From assembly GCF_949987515.2 (NCBI RefSeq), contig NC_082689.1:65967746-66031745 (forward strand): a DNA stretch of 64,000 nt, in the 5' to 3' direction. Source of the DNA: Delphinus delphis. Taxonomy: Eukaryota > Chordata > Mammalia > Artiodactyla > Delphinidae. Made by a program: the position numbers and the translations under genes. How positions within the stretch are numbered: position 1 is the first letter of the stretch; the number at the start of each line of letters is the position of its first letter. A model generated the notes under the pieces. The model was not told where the DNA came from and made no database searches. It was given only the letters and a program-made list of their open reading frames with translations. Below, in pieces: positions 34,251-46,850 of the stretch.

Positions 34251-35245
34251 ATTTTTGGGCCTTTTATTACTGTGGAATACCTCACTTACGCTGACAGGCA
34301 AAATAAGAAAGCACTCTCTAGAAGTCAGAGTCGTCCAAAGATGGAAAGGACTACCTGGAAAAGTGGTGAGGTGCCTGGACTAGAGGTATTCAAATATAGC
34401 TAAAGACAACTTTGAAGGATGTTTAAAAAAGGGCGGGTTGGTGGAGGCAGGGAGAGGTGGATTGAAGGATTGGCTGAGTGGTAGAGACCTTAAGCTCCTT
34501 ATCATATCTGAGAGTCTGTGCTACAAGAATAGTAAGGTAAAAGGAGCCACGAAATGGGCACGGCCTTTTGCATAGCCATGTTTTAAATACACTTGAAGAG
34601 GAGGAACACATTGACATTAGGGCAGATTAATATCAGTTCGTGGTTACTGAAATTTAGAGTATTAACTTGTGCTTGTTTGAGAACAGGCTTCTGGAATGTA
34701 ACTAAAAGAAGAGTTAACTATTTATGTGGTTTGAAATTAACCATAAAAGACCTTCAGGGGAGGCTTAGAACACAAGAATAGCTCCGGAAAGTGTAATTCA
34801 GTCACTAACATGGGCCTCTCCCAGAACCCTGCTAACTGTTAGATACACAATGCCAAGCCACACGCTCGGCCAGTGATCAGAGAAAACAGGGACATGGCGT
34901 GGGATACTGCCGTTCCATCAGTCTGCAGCCCAGAGAAATACCAGTTGGTATTAACTCCCTTCCCTCTCCCCTTTCCTGTTTGGTCCCTTCATAATCCCAA
35001 GTTTTTCTCTTGGCTTTTCTTCTACCCTTTGATTCCCCTCACTCTTAACATTGTCTCTCTTAATAATCTGACCTGTCATTATTTTATCATCTCTCTATAA
35101 TCTGCTCTTGTTTCCACCTATCATTTATTTACCTAAGTCCCCAGTGAGAAAGGTAGAAATGAAAAAGGGTAAAACAAAGCAACATTATAAAATGAGGAAA
35201 GCTTTCATTCATTCAATGAATTAAGCAGCATGTGGAGGTGTGTGT
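34251..35245. other. Non-coding stretch, no gene seen
   Basis: Nothing is recognised. Short frames on both strands lack motifs. Confidence 0.5.
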
Positions 35246-35249
35246 ACTA

Positions 35250-35470
35250 TATGCAAGCGTGGCTTTGGGGAAAAAAGACGTCTATTCCAAATTTCAGATC
35301 CATTGCTTGTGACATGGGGGACCTTGAACAAGTTACTTAAACTCTCAATGTTCTCAGTTCCTAATACTTAAAATGAGGTCAATAACCACCTAGCAGGGTT
35401 GTTGGGAAGACTAAATAAAATATGCTACGTAATACATATGTTGCAAATACATAATAGACACCAGGTAAAA
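35250..35470 (+). mobile_element. MIR SINE, sense
   Basis: 'gaccttgaacaagttactta', 'ctctcaatgttctcag' and 'agcagggttgttgggaagac' are sense MIR. Confidence 0.8.
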
Positions 35471-35834
35471 GGCTGATACAAATTACATAACGTTTCAGTT
35501 CAGCTTGGATCTGAGTTTATAGTTACACATCTATATATAACCCTCTAGTTTTGTATAGTACCTCTCCTATTTGTACAACTGAGTGAGATTTGGAGATATT
35601 GCCTTAGTATATAGAATATAGTATATATATCATATCTACATCTATATCTAATACAGGATTTAGGTTCAGCTATTTTTGTTATGATCTAAGTCCTATACAG
35701 AAGGAAGAGAATAGACACAATCCCAGTCTTTAAGAATTTTACATTATTCCAAATGACCTAGGGCATTTAGACAGACCCTTTTTTACTCCCTACCAAATAT
35801 CCATTCACCCGTCTTCTTTGCTGACAGAAGTAAT
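35471..35834. other. Non-coding stretch
   Basis: TA-rich, with tandem 'atatctacatctatatcta' sequence near 35632. No gene is seen. Confidence 0.5.
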
Positions 35835-36265
35835 GATTTTCTTTAAAGTGTCAGTGTATCCATCCCTGCAATGGTCTAAATCAATCATGAGAATCTTGTT
35901 TCCTGCTTTCCCAGCCCCCTTTGAAACTTGTAGTGGCCTTGAGATGTAAGGAGAAGTCACTAAGGGGGCTTCTGGGGAAGCTTTTGCCTTTTTGACAGAA
36001 AGAGACTAGTAGCTGGGAGCCCCTCTCTTCATCCTGTCCTGGCTTAAGCATGTATATATTGCTGGCCGGCAGTGACCATTTTGTGACCCTGATATGACAA
36101 CCAGGGGAAGAAAAATCAACATGCCAAAGACAGTGGTGCAGAAAAATAGAATGAAGTTACTGATTATATTGCTGAGTAGCTAATCCAAGGGCCGGAACCA
36201 TCTACTTCTAGACTTGTTACGTGAGAAAATAAACCTCTATTTGTTAAGTCACTATTAGTCAGATA
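35835..36265 (+). mobile_element. Probable MaLR-like LTR
   Basis: 'aaataaacctctatttgtta' and 'agtcactattagtcagatat' at the right end are the usual terminus of an ancient LTR family, with preceding blocks in the expected order. The family is unassigned. Confidence 0.45.
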
Positions 36266-37670
36266 TTTTTGGTAAATTGCAATCAAAGATATTCTTAATC
36301 GATACCAGATAAAAGTATAATGTATAGTAGAATTTCTGCTGCTGTGAAATTTCAGGACAAGTAAACAGTGGAATGAAATACATTGGCATGGAAACAATGA
36401 CAAAAGGAAGGTTTTTCTGAGGAGCTCTTTCTCTCATGAGGATATGATTTATTTGCATAAACAAAATGTTTAATACTTATACTATTCTTAAAGAAGGTAT
36501 AGTAGGGAACATAAAACTTTATATTTTGATCCTGAAGGGAGAAAGAAAAGATATACCTTTCAAAACATAAAGAATGCTAGATGTGTATGGCTATCTGATG
36601 ATGAAAGAAAATTATTTGGGGGAACTTTTTTATAGTAAATATTAGGTATATAATGTTGGCAATTAACACATACAGTTTTGCCAGCTGTCTCCACATTTGT
36701 CAGTATCATGTGTTGAGATGTTTAAAGGAAACTAAGCATCAGTATACCCCATTTACATTTTTTCAAAGTTCGCCTGCAATCTGATTTCTTCCTCTTAACG
36801 AACCCTTCCTCACCACTGCCACCACATGTCAGTCTGTATCCCCAAGCACCTTACTGCAATTTTCTCCTGAGACATTATTACGTCAGGGTAAATTCAGTAA
36901 TCTTCTTTACTTTCTCAGTTTCAAGAACAACTGAGTTTTACATTTCTAAGCCTATAAAAACTTCTAATACAAGTAGGTCTTACCATAAAATTCTTTTCAT
37001 GAAGGTGTTTGATCATAGTTGGGCAGTTAGTTTATATACCTTTCCTGTGGACCTCTTTTTAAACTGACTTTCCTATATTTGTAATACTTTTTTGGTCATT
37101 ACAAAATTTTCCAACTCAAATGGAAGCTTGTGATTTGCTGTATTCAGAGGGATCAGAGTCAAATTTAAAAGTTCCAAAGACATCCCTTCAACATGTATAT
37201 CTATTTAGTAACAGTAGCAGTTTGTATTGTGCAACGAACCTATCTGTAAAAAGTGGCTTTAGTCTTTCTGAAATTTATCCCACAGAGTTCTGACATGGAA
37301 TGATACCCTTTAAATGATTAAATAGCAATTTTAATAGTGAAAAATAGAGATGGATTTTGAAAATTCTTTACGAGCAAAAAAAAAAAAACCTTTATTAGAA
37401 ATCATTTTCAAGAAAATATTTTGCATATCTGTGAATATACTCAGTGAAGTTCAGAGGAATTATATAAGCACATTTCAAAAACAGAAAAAGATCATTACAT
37501 AATACTATTTTAAAATAAATTTTAATAGAATATAAAATTATTCTAAAACAAAACTTTTTTTAAAAAAGGTAATAGTGAAAATACAAACCAAAGCATTAAA
37601 ACTCGTTTCTACTCAGTCTTTGCTCCTGTTTTGTACACAGTCATCACTTTCTCAGTGAGAGTGAAAATTA
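36266..37670. other. Non-coding stretch, no gene seen
   Basis: AT-rich; no coding motif or repeat that I can name. Confidence 0.5.
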
Positions 37671-37799
37671 GCGTCTTTCTCCCCCACTGGCCTGTAGGAG
37701 CTATGGGGCAAGGAATGGGCTGGTCTTGTTCACCATAGCATCTAGCACGGTGCCTGGCACATACTGACACTCCTAAGATATTTGTTGAATGAATGATAT
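37671..37799 (+). mobile_element. L2 LINE 3' terminus, sense
   Basis: 'ctagcacggtgcctggcaca' and 'tatttgttgaatgaatgata' are the L2 3' end. Confidence 0.8.
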
Positions 37800-38255
37800 C
37801 CTTCCTGCTTCAAACCTTCAATGGCTCTCCCTGTCTAATAAGTTAGCACAAATTCCTCACCCCAACATCTAGGTCTTCTTTATACATAACCTGTCCTAGC
37901 CCAACCAGGTTAAAATAGAACAGGGCTGGCCTACAACATGCCTTAAGCTTTTAGCTGCAGGGCCTGCTTTGTCCAAAATCCCGACTTTCTACTTTCCTGC
38001 TCCTCAAAAGATTCATATCACCTGCTTTACAAAGACACTTCTTGTCCCTCTAGCCAACAGGATTTCTTTCCTTTGTGCATCACCGCAGTATGTCCCTTAC
38101 GGCACTTGCCATATTTTGCTTTTGATTATATGTATTGTGTTTACATTTTATCCCCCCATCAACACTGTAAGCTCCCTGGGGAGAGGGATAGTAAGTTCTT
38201 ATATCACTCCCCACAGCATAGTGTACAAAGTAGGCATTTCATTCAAACGTAAGTA
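37800..38255 (+). mobile_element. L2 LINE 3' region, sense (second copy)
   Basis: 'ccttcaatggctctccctgt' and 'aacactgtaagctccctggg' match the end of L2 ORF2 and the 3' UTR, directly after the previous L2 terminus. The 118-codon frame at 37969-38325 lies across it and is a relic. Confidence 0.75.
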
Positions 38256-38344
38256 TATACACCTAGTGTTTGGACCATCAGAGTTCTTAGCTGTGAGAAG
38301 GAAGCTCCTAATGGAAAACTCATAATATTAGAGTATTCCGAATT

Positions 38345-38590
38345 ATACAGTAATTAAGGACACAAGCTTCTATAACAGCCTGCATGGGCTGAATCCTCAC
38401 TCTGCTGCTCAACGGCTTTGTAGCCTTGGGTAGCTTACATAATCTTCCAAATATCAGTTTCCTCACCTGAAACATGGTAATACTACTACCTACCTCGTAG
38501 GGTTTTTGTGCAAATTAAATGAAATAAGGTGCATAAAATGCTTAGTACACATAATACACACTCATTACTATTCACTCTTAGTATCATTAT
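38345..38590 (+). mobile_element. MIR SINE, sense
   Basis: 'cctcactctgctgctcaacg', 'ttgggtagcttacataatct' and 'cctcgtagggtttttgtgca' give a near-complete sense MIR. Confidence 0.85.
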
Positions 38591-38839
38591 TATTTGAGCT
38601 TAAGAAGTTTGATTTTTTAATGGCTGATATGCTTGCTTTGCAATATTTGATAGTAGGTTAGAAAGTGTCTCTGCACTGAGTAGCCCTTGATCATCCAAGG
38701 AATAACGGTGACCAAATAATTTAGGGCCCATATATATTTCGCTTGGAAATCTCAAAAAACTTTCTGCAATTCTCCATTTAATTTTTGTAGAGACCTGTGA
38801 TATACTTCTTATCATGACATTTAATGTCCAATTATTCTT

Positions 38840-39040
38840 TTTTTTTTTCCCCGGTATGCGGGCCTCTCACTGTTGTGGCCTCTCCCGTTGCGGAGCACAG
38901 GCTCCGGACCGCAGGCTCAGCGGCCATGGCTCACGGGCCCAGCCGCTCCGCGGCATGTGGGATCTTCCCAGACCGGGACACGAACCCGTGTCCCCTGCAT
39001 CGGCAGGCGGACTCTCAACCACTGCGCCACCAGGGAAGCC
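38840..39040 (-). mobile_element. CHR-2-type SINE, antisense, with target-site duplication
   Basis: A full antisense SINE ending 'ccaccagggaagcc'. The 12-bp direct repeat CCAATTATTCTT flanks it (38828-38839 and 39041-39052). Both plus and minus frames across it are shadows. Confidence 0.96.
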
Positions 39041-39052
39041 CCAATTATTCTT

Positions 39053-39651
39053 CATTAGGTTAATAGCAATGATTTCTTATAAATAACTCTGGTTACTTGA
39101 TTAGTATTTATAAAGCGTATTATAAATGCTTCTTAGTGAGTACCTTAGTGAGTAATGTATATTAGTGAGTACGTTGCCCCATTGGAATGAACACATCATG
39201 AAATAGCTAGGCCACTGTACCTTAATTTCAAAATAGGGTTCTGCAGCTTTCTTGTCCTAGTGCAAGAGATCATCAGGGGTACACACATTAGCCAACTGAG
39301 CACAAGATCTGGGAGAGTCCCACTCAAGGAACTTTCAAGATAATATTACCATTTGCTTGATTCTAATTTAAATAATTTGGAGTTCTTATAAGATTAGGAA
39401 GCTTTGAAGAGTAGAATGTTGACCAAAGAGAGTAAAAAAGAAAACTTTTTTTGGCATTTACAAAATGTTCCTTCTAAAGAACAACATGTTTTTATAGGCC
39501 TGCACTGATTAAAGAAACCTTATTAGATGTAGATGAGAAGCATGTGCTTCTGGTAGTATTGTACCCAGAGGATTTTTAGTTAAGTAAAGTCCAAACTTTT
39601 AGAGTATTTGAAATATACCCAGTTGGGCAGTTAATGAACACTCTTCAACGT
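39053..39651. other. Non-coding stretch, no gene seen
   Basis: Short irregular repetition of 'cttagtgagtac' and 'attagtgagtac' near 39134-39170. Nothing else is recognised. Confidence 0.5.
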
Positions 39652-39662
39652 AAAGTAGAGAA

Positions 39663-39907
39663 CTGTTATAAAACAGACAACTGATGGGAACTTACTGTAT
39701 AGCACAGGGAACTCTACCTAATACACTGTGGTAACCTAAATGGGAAGGAAGTCCAAAAGGGAGGGGATATCTGTATGAGGATGGCTGATTCATTTTGTTG
39801 TGCAGTGGAGGCTAACACAACATGGTAAAGCAAGCATACGCCAATAAAAATTGATGAAAAAAAACACCATAAATTACTGAGCTCTTTCCCAATAAATAAA
39901 TAAATAA
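39663..39907 (+). mobile_element. Short L1 3' end with apparent 3' transduction
   Basis: About 200 bp of L1 3' UTR ends in a first A-rich tail near 39856-39864. It is followed by 26 bp of unrelated sequence (39865-39890) and then a second AATAAATAAATAAATAAAA tail. The direct repeat AAAGTAGAGAA lies outside both (39652-39662 and 39908-39918), so the extra segment sits inside the insertion. This is the layout of an L1 3' transduction. Confidence 0.85.
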
Positions 39908-39918
39908 AAAGTAGAGAA

Positions 39919-40475
39919 GTCTTACAAGAGAAAAAAAATGTACCAAAAAAGTTATGGAGGAGACCAAAAGATATTGAAATCTTTTCCAGTGTTCCCATTT
40001 CGATGATTCTTAGAAGTTATAGCTAAAGAAGTACAGCTTTCCTTCCAACCCTGAAATTGGTTTCTTGTATAACACATTATTTTGAATGTCAGCAATAAGC
40101 CCTTGCACTTATTTAGACCAAAGACCAAGATTGAGAATAGAGTGAATGCCTATTTCAGTCCTAGAAACGAAGACATCCGTAGTGTAATAGAAGGCAAGTG
40201 AAAGATAAATACATTTGTTTTTCCATCTGTTAAGACATAACTGAAACATTCTTCTCATTTTTTCCGTAATATTTTGTTTCCTGGCAACAAATAACAAAAA
40301 TTCCCAATCAACCACATCTTTCACAATTCCTGGTTCTTTGAAAAAGCAGCACTAATAGTGTTTAGATTTCTAGTATATAAAATTATTTTCAGAAAAGAAG
40401 TAATACATATATAAAAAGAGTTATTTATATATATATAATTATATGCCTATGTATAGTTCAGTAAAGGAGCATGCC
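39919..40475. other. Non-coding stretch, no gene seen
   Basis: AT-rich; no gene or named repeat. Confidence 0.5.
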
Positions 40476-41075
40476 ATCAAAACCATGGGGGTGTATTATA
40501 TAACCACTTTGAGAAACAACTGGGCACTATATGGTAGATTTTCTATAACCCAGATATTTTACTCCTGGGTGTTTATCCAAGAGCAGATCTTTCACATGTA
40601 CCAGAAGGCAAGTGTAAGAATGTTTTTAGCAGCACTGTTTGTGATCTCTTTCTCTCTCACACATGTACCTGGAAATTTTTCCAGTGTTCATCAAGAGCAG
40701 AATGGATAAACCTGATACAGTGTGAAAATAAATTATTTACAGCTACATGCAAAAATACGTATGAATATTGTCTACACAGCAAAAAAGTCAAGTAGCAGAA
40801 TATTACACATATATTTCCGTAATATATAAAGTTCAAAAATGTACAAAATTAGCCATTATTTTGTTTAGGCATACAAACATATGTGGCAAAACTAAAGAAA
40901 AGCAGGACAATAATTAGCACAAAATTCCAAGTTGAGAAGGATTAGGACCTGATAGGGTCCCACAGGGAATATCAGAGTAATATTCTTTCTCTTTAAGTAG
41001 GTGGTGGGTAGAGAGCTGTTTATTTCATTGTGATTCTTTATATTTTGCATATATTTAATAAATGTTCTTTTGAAA
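40476..41075 (+). mobile_element. Old L1 (L1M-type) 3' region, sense
   Basis: 'aaccactttgagaaacaact', 'cccagatattttactcctgg' and 'gaatggataaacctgataca' match ORF2-terminal and 3' UTR sequence of an ancient L1. Confidence 0.65.
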
Positions 41076-42150
41076 CTGCTCAATATTTGGTAAAAACAAT
41101 AAAAAGCAAAAGGTGCTACACAATTACTGCCATTATTATACCTAAGCAAAATATCTTAAAAGTAATATAATTTTCAGTCCTTTATAATTCATCTACTTGT
41201 GTGTGGTCTGGGACATTATTTCCTGATTTCTATGAAACTATGGAAGTGTTTAAACGCTATTAAGAAAAAAAATGGCAAAACTAGTCAGTCTAGTTCATTA
41301 TGTTCTGTGATGCTACAAAAGGTCAAATTCCATAAAACCAATTGACAGGCTGTCCCAAGACTTTTTGCTTTGGACAATCTTTAAAAATGAAAAGTTATTT
41401 TGAAAATGCACTGAGATTTTATAAAATACATTTTGCTTGAGGATTTTTATTTCATTCTACCTTTTCACTGAATAGTTTTATATTATACTCTTCTAGAATG
41501 ATTCCTTAAACACAGTCCATCACTGCAATTCCATCTATCTAGTGTGTTTGTATGGGCTCCAATACAATTAAGTTACAAAACTCACAATTTCATTTTTTAT
41601 ATTAATGAACTTTATTGTACTTCTCACTTTATGTTTTTACTTTGTCAAGAGATAGATTTGGACCAACGGGTCCAAAAGTCTTTATAAGTATTTCACTTTC
41701 AACTAAAGTATAGGTATCACTTAAAAGTAAGAGACGCTTATTTTTAATGTCAAAATATCAATTTGGAGGTAGTTTATTTCTATTTTTCTAGTAATAATTA
41801 AATGGATAAAACTATACTATTAAATATGATGAAGCATTACTTTGGAGAATTTTGTTTATGTTTTAAAATATGTTACCAGTTTACGGTTTACAATCACACC
41901 AAAATGTTAACAATTCATTTTTGGGAAATCCTTGTTGTACTTAAAGTACTAAATGAATAACTCATGCACCTATTGTTAAATGGAGCACTGTACTGAGTTA
42001 GTTTTATACCTTCTTTTATCCTCCTGAGTTATCTAGAGGATCCTGGAATTCTCAATGTTTTGATTGTAGAAATCAGTGTGTTTGCTTTTTGGTATGACAT
42101 TGTTTCATAGCATCTTTTTATTTATTTTAAGCAGATATTCATTTTTAATT
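41076..42150. other. Non-coding stretch, no gene seen
   Basis: Very AT-rich; nothing is recognised. Confidence 0.5.
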
Positions 42151-42428
42151 AATTAGTTAATTATTTTTGGCTGTGTTGGGTCTTCGTTTCTGTGCGAGGG
42201 CTTTTTCCAGTTGCGGCAAGTGGGGGCCACTCTTCATTGCGGAGCGCGGGCCTCTCACTATCGTGGCCTCTTGTTGTGGAGCACAGGCTTCAGACGCGCA
42301 GGCTCAGCAGTTGTGGCTCATGGGCCCAGTTGCTCCGCGGCATGTGGGATCTTCCCAGACCAGGGCTCGAACCCGTGTCCCCTGCATCGGCAGGCAGACT
42401 CTCAACCACTGCACCACCAGGGAAGCCC
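42151..42428 (-). mobile_element. CHR-2 SINE, long form, antisense
   Basis: The long-tail SINE form in antisense: 'ggctgtgttgggtcttcgtt' at the left, 'gggatcttcccagaccaggg' in the middle and 'ccaccagggaagcccc' at the end. No clear target duplication is seen. Frames at 42167-42507 are its shadows. Confidence 0.93.
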
Positions 42429-42699
42429 CAGAAGCTTATATTTAAAGAAAGATTCATATGAAACAAAATTAACAATTTTGGTTTTATTATATTTGAAGAT
42501 ATTTTAAGATTTATATGTGAAAAAAAATCTTACTGCTTAATTTTTCCACATGTTATCATTACATGAATGGAACAGAAACTGTGAAAATAGAAATTGTCAA
42601 CAAATGCTTAAAGACAAGCTGAAGATGCCAAATTATTCACCCTTGGATTCAAGGCAAAATGATTTTACAACTTCTCTGACATGATGTATTTTATAGAAC

Positions 42700-42875
42700 A
42701 CAGGTATTTGGGTCTGACAGACCTGCTTTTACATTCCAGCTCTATCAGCTGTGCATCTTTGAGCTATTTACTGAGATCTCCTCACCTGAAAGATGACAGG
42801 GATTTTTATGGAGACTAAATTAGATAATGCAGGAATAATTCCTGGTACAAAGATATTACTCAGTAAATGTTCTCC
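42700..42875 (+). mobile_element. MIR SINE, sense
   Basis: 'gggtctgacagacctgcttt', 'tttgagctatttactgagat' and 'tggagactaaattagataat' fit a sense MIR. Confidence 0.7.
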
Positions 42876-44114
42876 CTGCCCCACATCACAGGTCAAAGTA
42901 GGAAGTAAAATTTTTTCAGTACAAGAATATCAAGTCGTTGCAACAGGTTATAAGCAAATTCCTTATCATCCAAAGCACTTACCAGTGTTTTTTTGTGACA
43001 TAAACCACAGACTTCTGGATTCCTGCCCTACTGTCTCCTCCCACTAACGTCATACATGTTTTCCTATCCATCATTCTTTTTCATTTGAGGGGTTTGGGAT
43101 AAGGGAGAGAAATGGTGTCTCAGGGAATGGAAAAACTTACTGTGGAGGGAAGGGATGGAACTAAAAAGGAATGTGTATTATCATTACCATCTTCATTGAA
43201 GAAAGCTTATAGAAGACATGAGTTGTGAATAACATACTTTCTATATGAAATGGCAATGACAGAATGAGCTTTTGTAAGATAAGAGACCAAAGAAAATCCC
43301 ATGGAGGTTGAACATTCAATATAGATTTCTTTTGCATCATTTTGTGCTTATTACTATGGAAGGCCTTGCAGTGGGTGCTAGCTCTGAAGACAGAATCAGA
43401 TATACAACAAACTTAATGTAAAATTATTTCTCCATATCTATACCTAAGGGTAATTTCTTTCTCACATCTATTCTTACTTATATTGAAAAACATTTTGGGG
43501 CCTCCCTGAGTCTTCCTGGGGCCCAAGAGGGCTTTGGGGCTGTACCAGGCCCGTCTGCCTCAAGATGCCTTTTAGAAGTGTTTTCTGTTCTTACTTAACA
43601 TTAGGCAAGGAATAAACTTGGGGGTCTTTCTGTTCTCCGGGTTAGGGTCTATGAAGCCAGCTTCTTTTCTGCTTTCAGAGTTGCCTCACCAGTCTGGCTC
43701 TTAGCGTCAAGTTTGCATTTCTGCACATCTTATTCTGCACACCATTCTGTGAATGGTGGCGCATGTGGTTGTGCAATATGGCATTTCTGTTCAGCCAGGT
43801 TACAGGGCTTCTTCTCAGGCATTCTCCCAATGCCCTCACCCCCAGCCCACCTCGCCTATCTTCTCTTTCCTCATTCTGCACACATTTTATTAAGATTTGG
43901 GGTGGGAAGAGAAAACTAGCTCCAACTGAGCACATATTCTTCAAAATATAAGGTTTATGGCATATGTTTTGCGCATTCAAGGTTTAGACTTCAAAATTCC
44001 AATAAATCCAAACCTTTGCATTTCAAAAGTTTTCTCTGTATGAACTGGGAGAGTACAAAGGGAGCAGAAGTATAAAAGGTGCTTGTTCCTGTTGAGAGAT
44101 CAAATTTAGATGAA
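42876..44114. other. Non-coding stretch; possible old LTR-like block
   Basis: No gene is recognised. The block 43490-43960 is less AT-rich and has overlapping open frames on both strands (43675-43980 minus, 43713-43951 plus) with no motif; it could be an old LTR. Confidence 0.4.
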
Positions 44115-44480
44115 ACTGTTAAATAACTTAAAAAACTCCCCCAAACGTAGTGGCTTAAAACAACAGCAAATTAATACTTCTCATGATTTACTGGGTTGGC
44201 CAGATGGTTCTTCTGTTGTTATCTGCCTGGGCTCAGTCACAAAGTTGCATTCAACGGGTGGTCGGCTGGGGTCTGAGCTCAGCTGAGCATCTGGGACAGC
44301 TGGGCCTCTCTCCATGGTCTTTCACCCTGGGCTTCTTCATGGCATAGCAACATTCCAAGAGGCTAAACACAAAAGGTAAAAAGTTTCTTAAGGCCTGGCC
44401 TTGGAAGTCACATAACATCACCTCCACCATATTCTATTGGTCAACACAGGTGGCAGAACACTCCATATGCAAAGGGTGAG
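44115..44480 (+). mobile_element. Ancient interspersed repeat (same class as 8546-8900)
   Basis: 'cgtagtggcttaaaacaaca', 'ggggtctgagctcagctgag' and 'cctccaccatattctattgg' are the blocks of this class. The family is unassigned. Confidence 0.6.
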
Positions 44481-46029
44481 GAAACAGGCTTTACCTGGTG
44501 GACACAAGGTTGTGTGTGCTGTGCCCTGCCTGCATAAAGGTATCCTGTCAAAGGACAAGTAGGGCTGAAATGCACTCTGGGCTCCATTCAGCCAGCTGGA
44601 TGACTTGGAGTGAATTTATATCTACTGGGAGGATGGGGTCATCCCCTTGCCAAGCCACGAGCCCATGAACTCCCTCTGCCTATTAGTGACATTTTCTAAT
44701 TCACACAAAACACTGTTTAGGTTAGTAGAGGCCCAGCTGAATATCATCTTAGTGTGAGTCAAATACACACTGGATCTCGATGAAGGCTAAGGTCTTTCCC
44801 ACAGGATTTAGGTAGTTATTACAAAGCTGCATAGAGTTTGCAGTGGGGGGAGAAGGGAAGAGGGAAAGAAATTGGATGTCGTTCCTAGTTTACCTCCTTT
44901 GCTCCCTATTCAATCCCAGGAGTGAAGCCACATTACCAGGCCTTGGAAGGGATGTGTTCCCAAGACTGCTCTTAAGCCTTCAGAGGATGTCCCACATGAA
45001 TGAGTCCTTTGTGCTCTACTCTTCTCCTTCTTTATCATTTCTAAGCCCTTTAACCCCTTTTTGCAATATCTCCTTCTCCCCTCCCCTTTTCTCTGTGGTC
45101 CATCAACTCTTCTAACAGAAATAAGCACATTTCCTTCCCTAGCAGTGATTTTGTGTGTGTGGCTGCAAATGTCAGCTGCTTGTCAGGGACGCCTATTCTT
45201 GAAGCTTTGCAGAGGGGAGGAGTGGGCTGTGGTCTGTCTGCTGACTCCCTTGGGAATAGAGAACAGGTGCATTCTTATTCTGTGATTCGATGTTGGGAAG
45301 GAGCAAATGACTTTTCTGTTAATCAACTAAAAACAAAGCCACTGAAAAATATAATTTCCTTCAAAGTTTTCCTTCTAGTATGCATGAAAAAATCAATATT
45401 TCTCTCTTTAACTTAATTACAATGATGTTATTTCTTTTGGTATAATACCTTAGACCTATTATGCTAAAAGAGCATCCCTGTCTTCTATGATTTAAGTTAT
45501 TTAACAAATTTCATAACCTATTTGGCAATAAATGATACCACGCCCAGGTAGTGTCTCTCCACAATTCTCTCTTCATGATACTGGAGTAAGGAGAGGGTAG
45601 GGACCAAGGGAGGAGGGTAGTTTATTTTATGCCATTGCACTGGAATTTAAAAGTATCAAGGTGATTTGGGCTGATCTTGGAGTCTCTGTAGGAGACTAGG
45701 GTCTTCAGCTGGGCTAAAGAGGTTTTGGAGAAGTGAAGAGAGGGAAGAATATTGTATCAAAAGATATATGGATTTTCAGAGGTGGGAAGCTGAGTGTGGC
45801 ATGATCAGAAGATGGTAAAAGATCTGACTTTTCTAAAATAAGGGGGCACTCTACTTCCATATTTCTGAAGTAATAAGGTTTTAATCATAATGAACATCCT
45901 TTACATAAATGTTTGGTAACTAAGATTCTTACAAATAGAAAATGCTAAATTGTTTATTTTTTTACTGTTTGTCTTTGTGATATGATTCTTCTAGTGATAT
46001 CGTCATTGTTTAGGATCTTGAATGATTGA
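44481..46029. other. Non-coding stretch, no gene seen
   Basis: A purine-rich stretch is at 44846-44870 and a pyrimidine-rich stretch is at 45015-45115. The frames here (for example 44843-45115) contain no motif. Confidence 0.5.
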
Positions 46030-46520
46030 TACAAAGTGGCTTAATAAAAGTCAGAAGGAAATCATTACAAATGGTTCAACAGATGAAGAGCTTGATCATC
46101 ACAGGATGGTTTGCAATAGCAAAATTAGGAGACAATCTTTATTATCCATAATAAATGACTGATTAAACACATCTATACAAAAAGAAACCATGCAGTAATT
46201 TAAAAATAATCTGTAAAAAAGTGAATTTATTGATGTGGAAATATATGTTAAGTAGAAAACTTTGGATACAAAACAAGACCCCCAAATGATATACTTTTTA
46301 TTTTAAAAACATGTCTCTGTCTCCCTTCATATCTCACATTCCTCTCCCTCCAACTTTTTCCAATAAAAAAAGATATCTGGAAAGATATATAACAGAAAAG
46401 GGTCTGGTAGTTAGTACTGATTTATCCTTATGGGAGAAATTTTGTATGTTTCAAAATTCGCCTGCATTTTTTGATTTTTCTGTAATGAACATGAATTGCT
46501 TTACAGTTTAAACAATCGTT
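46030..46520 (+). mobile_element. Old L1 (L1M-type) 3' end, sense
   Basis: 'caggatggtttgcaatagca', 'acatctatacaaaaagaaac' and 'ccatgcagtaatttaaaaat' mark the end of an ancient L1 ORF2, followed by its 3' UTR. Confidence 0.65.
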
Positions 46521-46744
46521 TTACAGACAATAGAGAGATAAGTTGAGGAAAAAAGTGAGTCAGGGATACCTGGAGTACTTCTCTGAGGTCAACATCATGC
46601 AGGACTGTCCCCATCTTTTCCCACAGAATATCCTTTGGTGCCACTGTCAGAATTTAGAGCTGGCTAGATTGAACATAGCCTGACTCAGCATAGTATTTTT
46701 TTTTCTCTTATGCTAATGCTTAAAAGCTTGAAACTCTGCACTCT

Positions 46745-46850
46745 ACTCAATCCATTTCATCAAATATTTATTGAGCACCTACTATGTGCCAAGCATTAAG
46801 GATACAAGATTAACAAGACATAATTCTGTTGCAGTTTAAGGCAATAGTGC
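46745..46850 (-). mobile_element. L2 LINE 3' end, antisense
   Basis: 'caaatatttattgagcacct' and 'actatgtgccaagcattaag' are the antisense L2 terminus. Confidence 0.75.
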
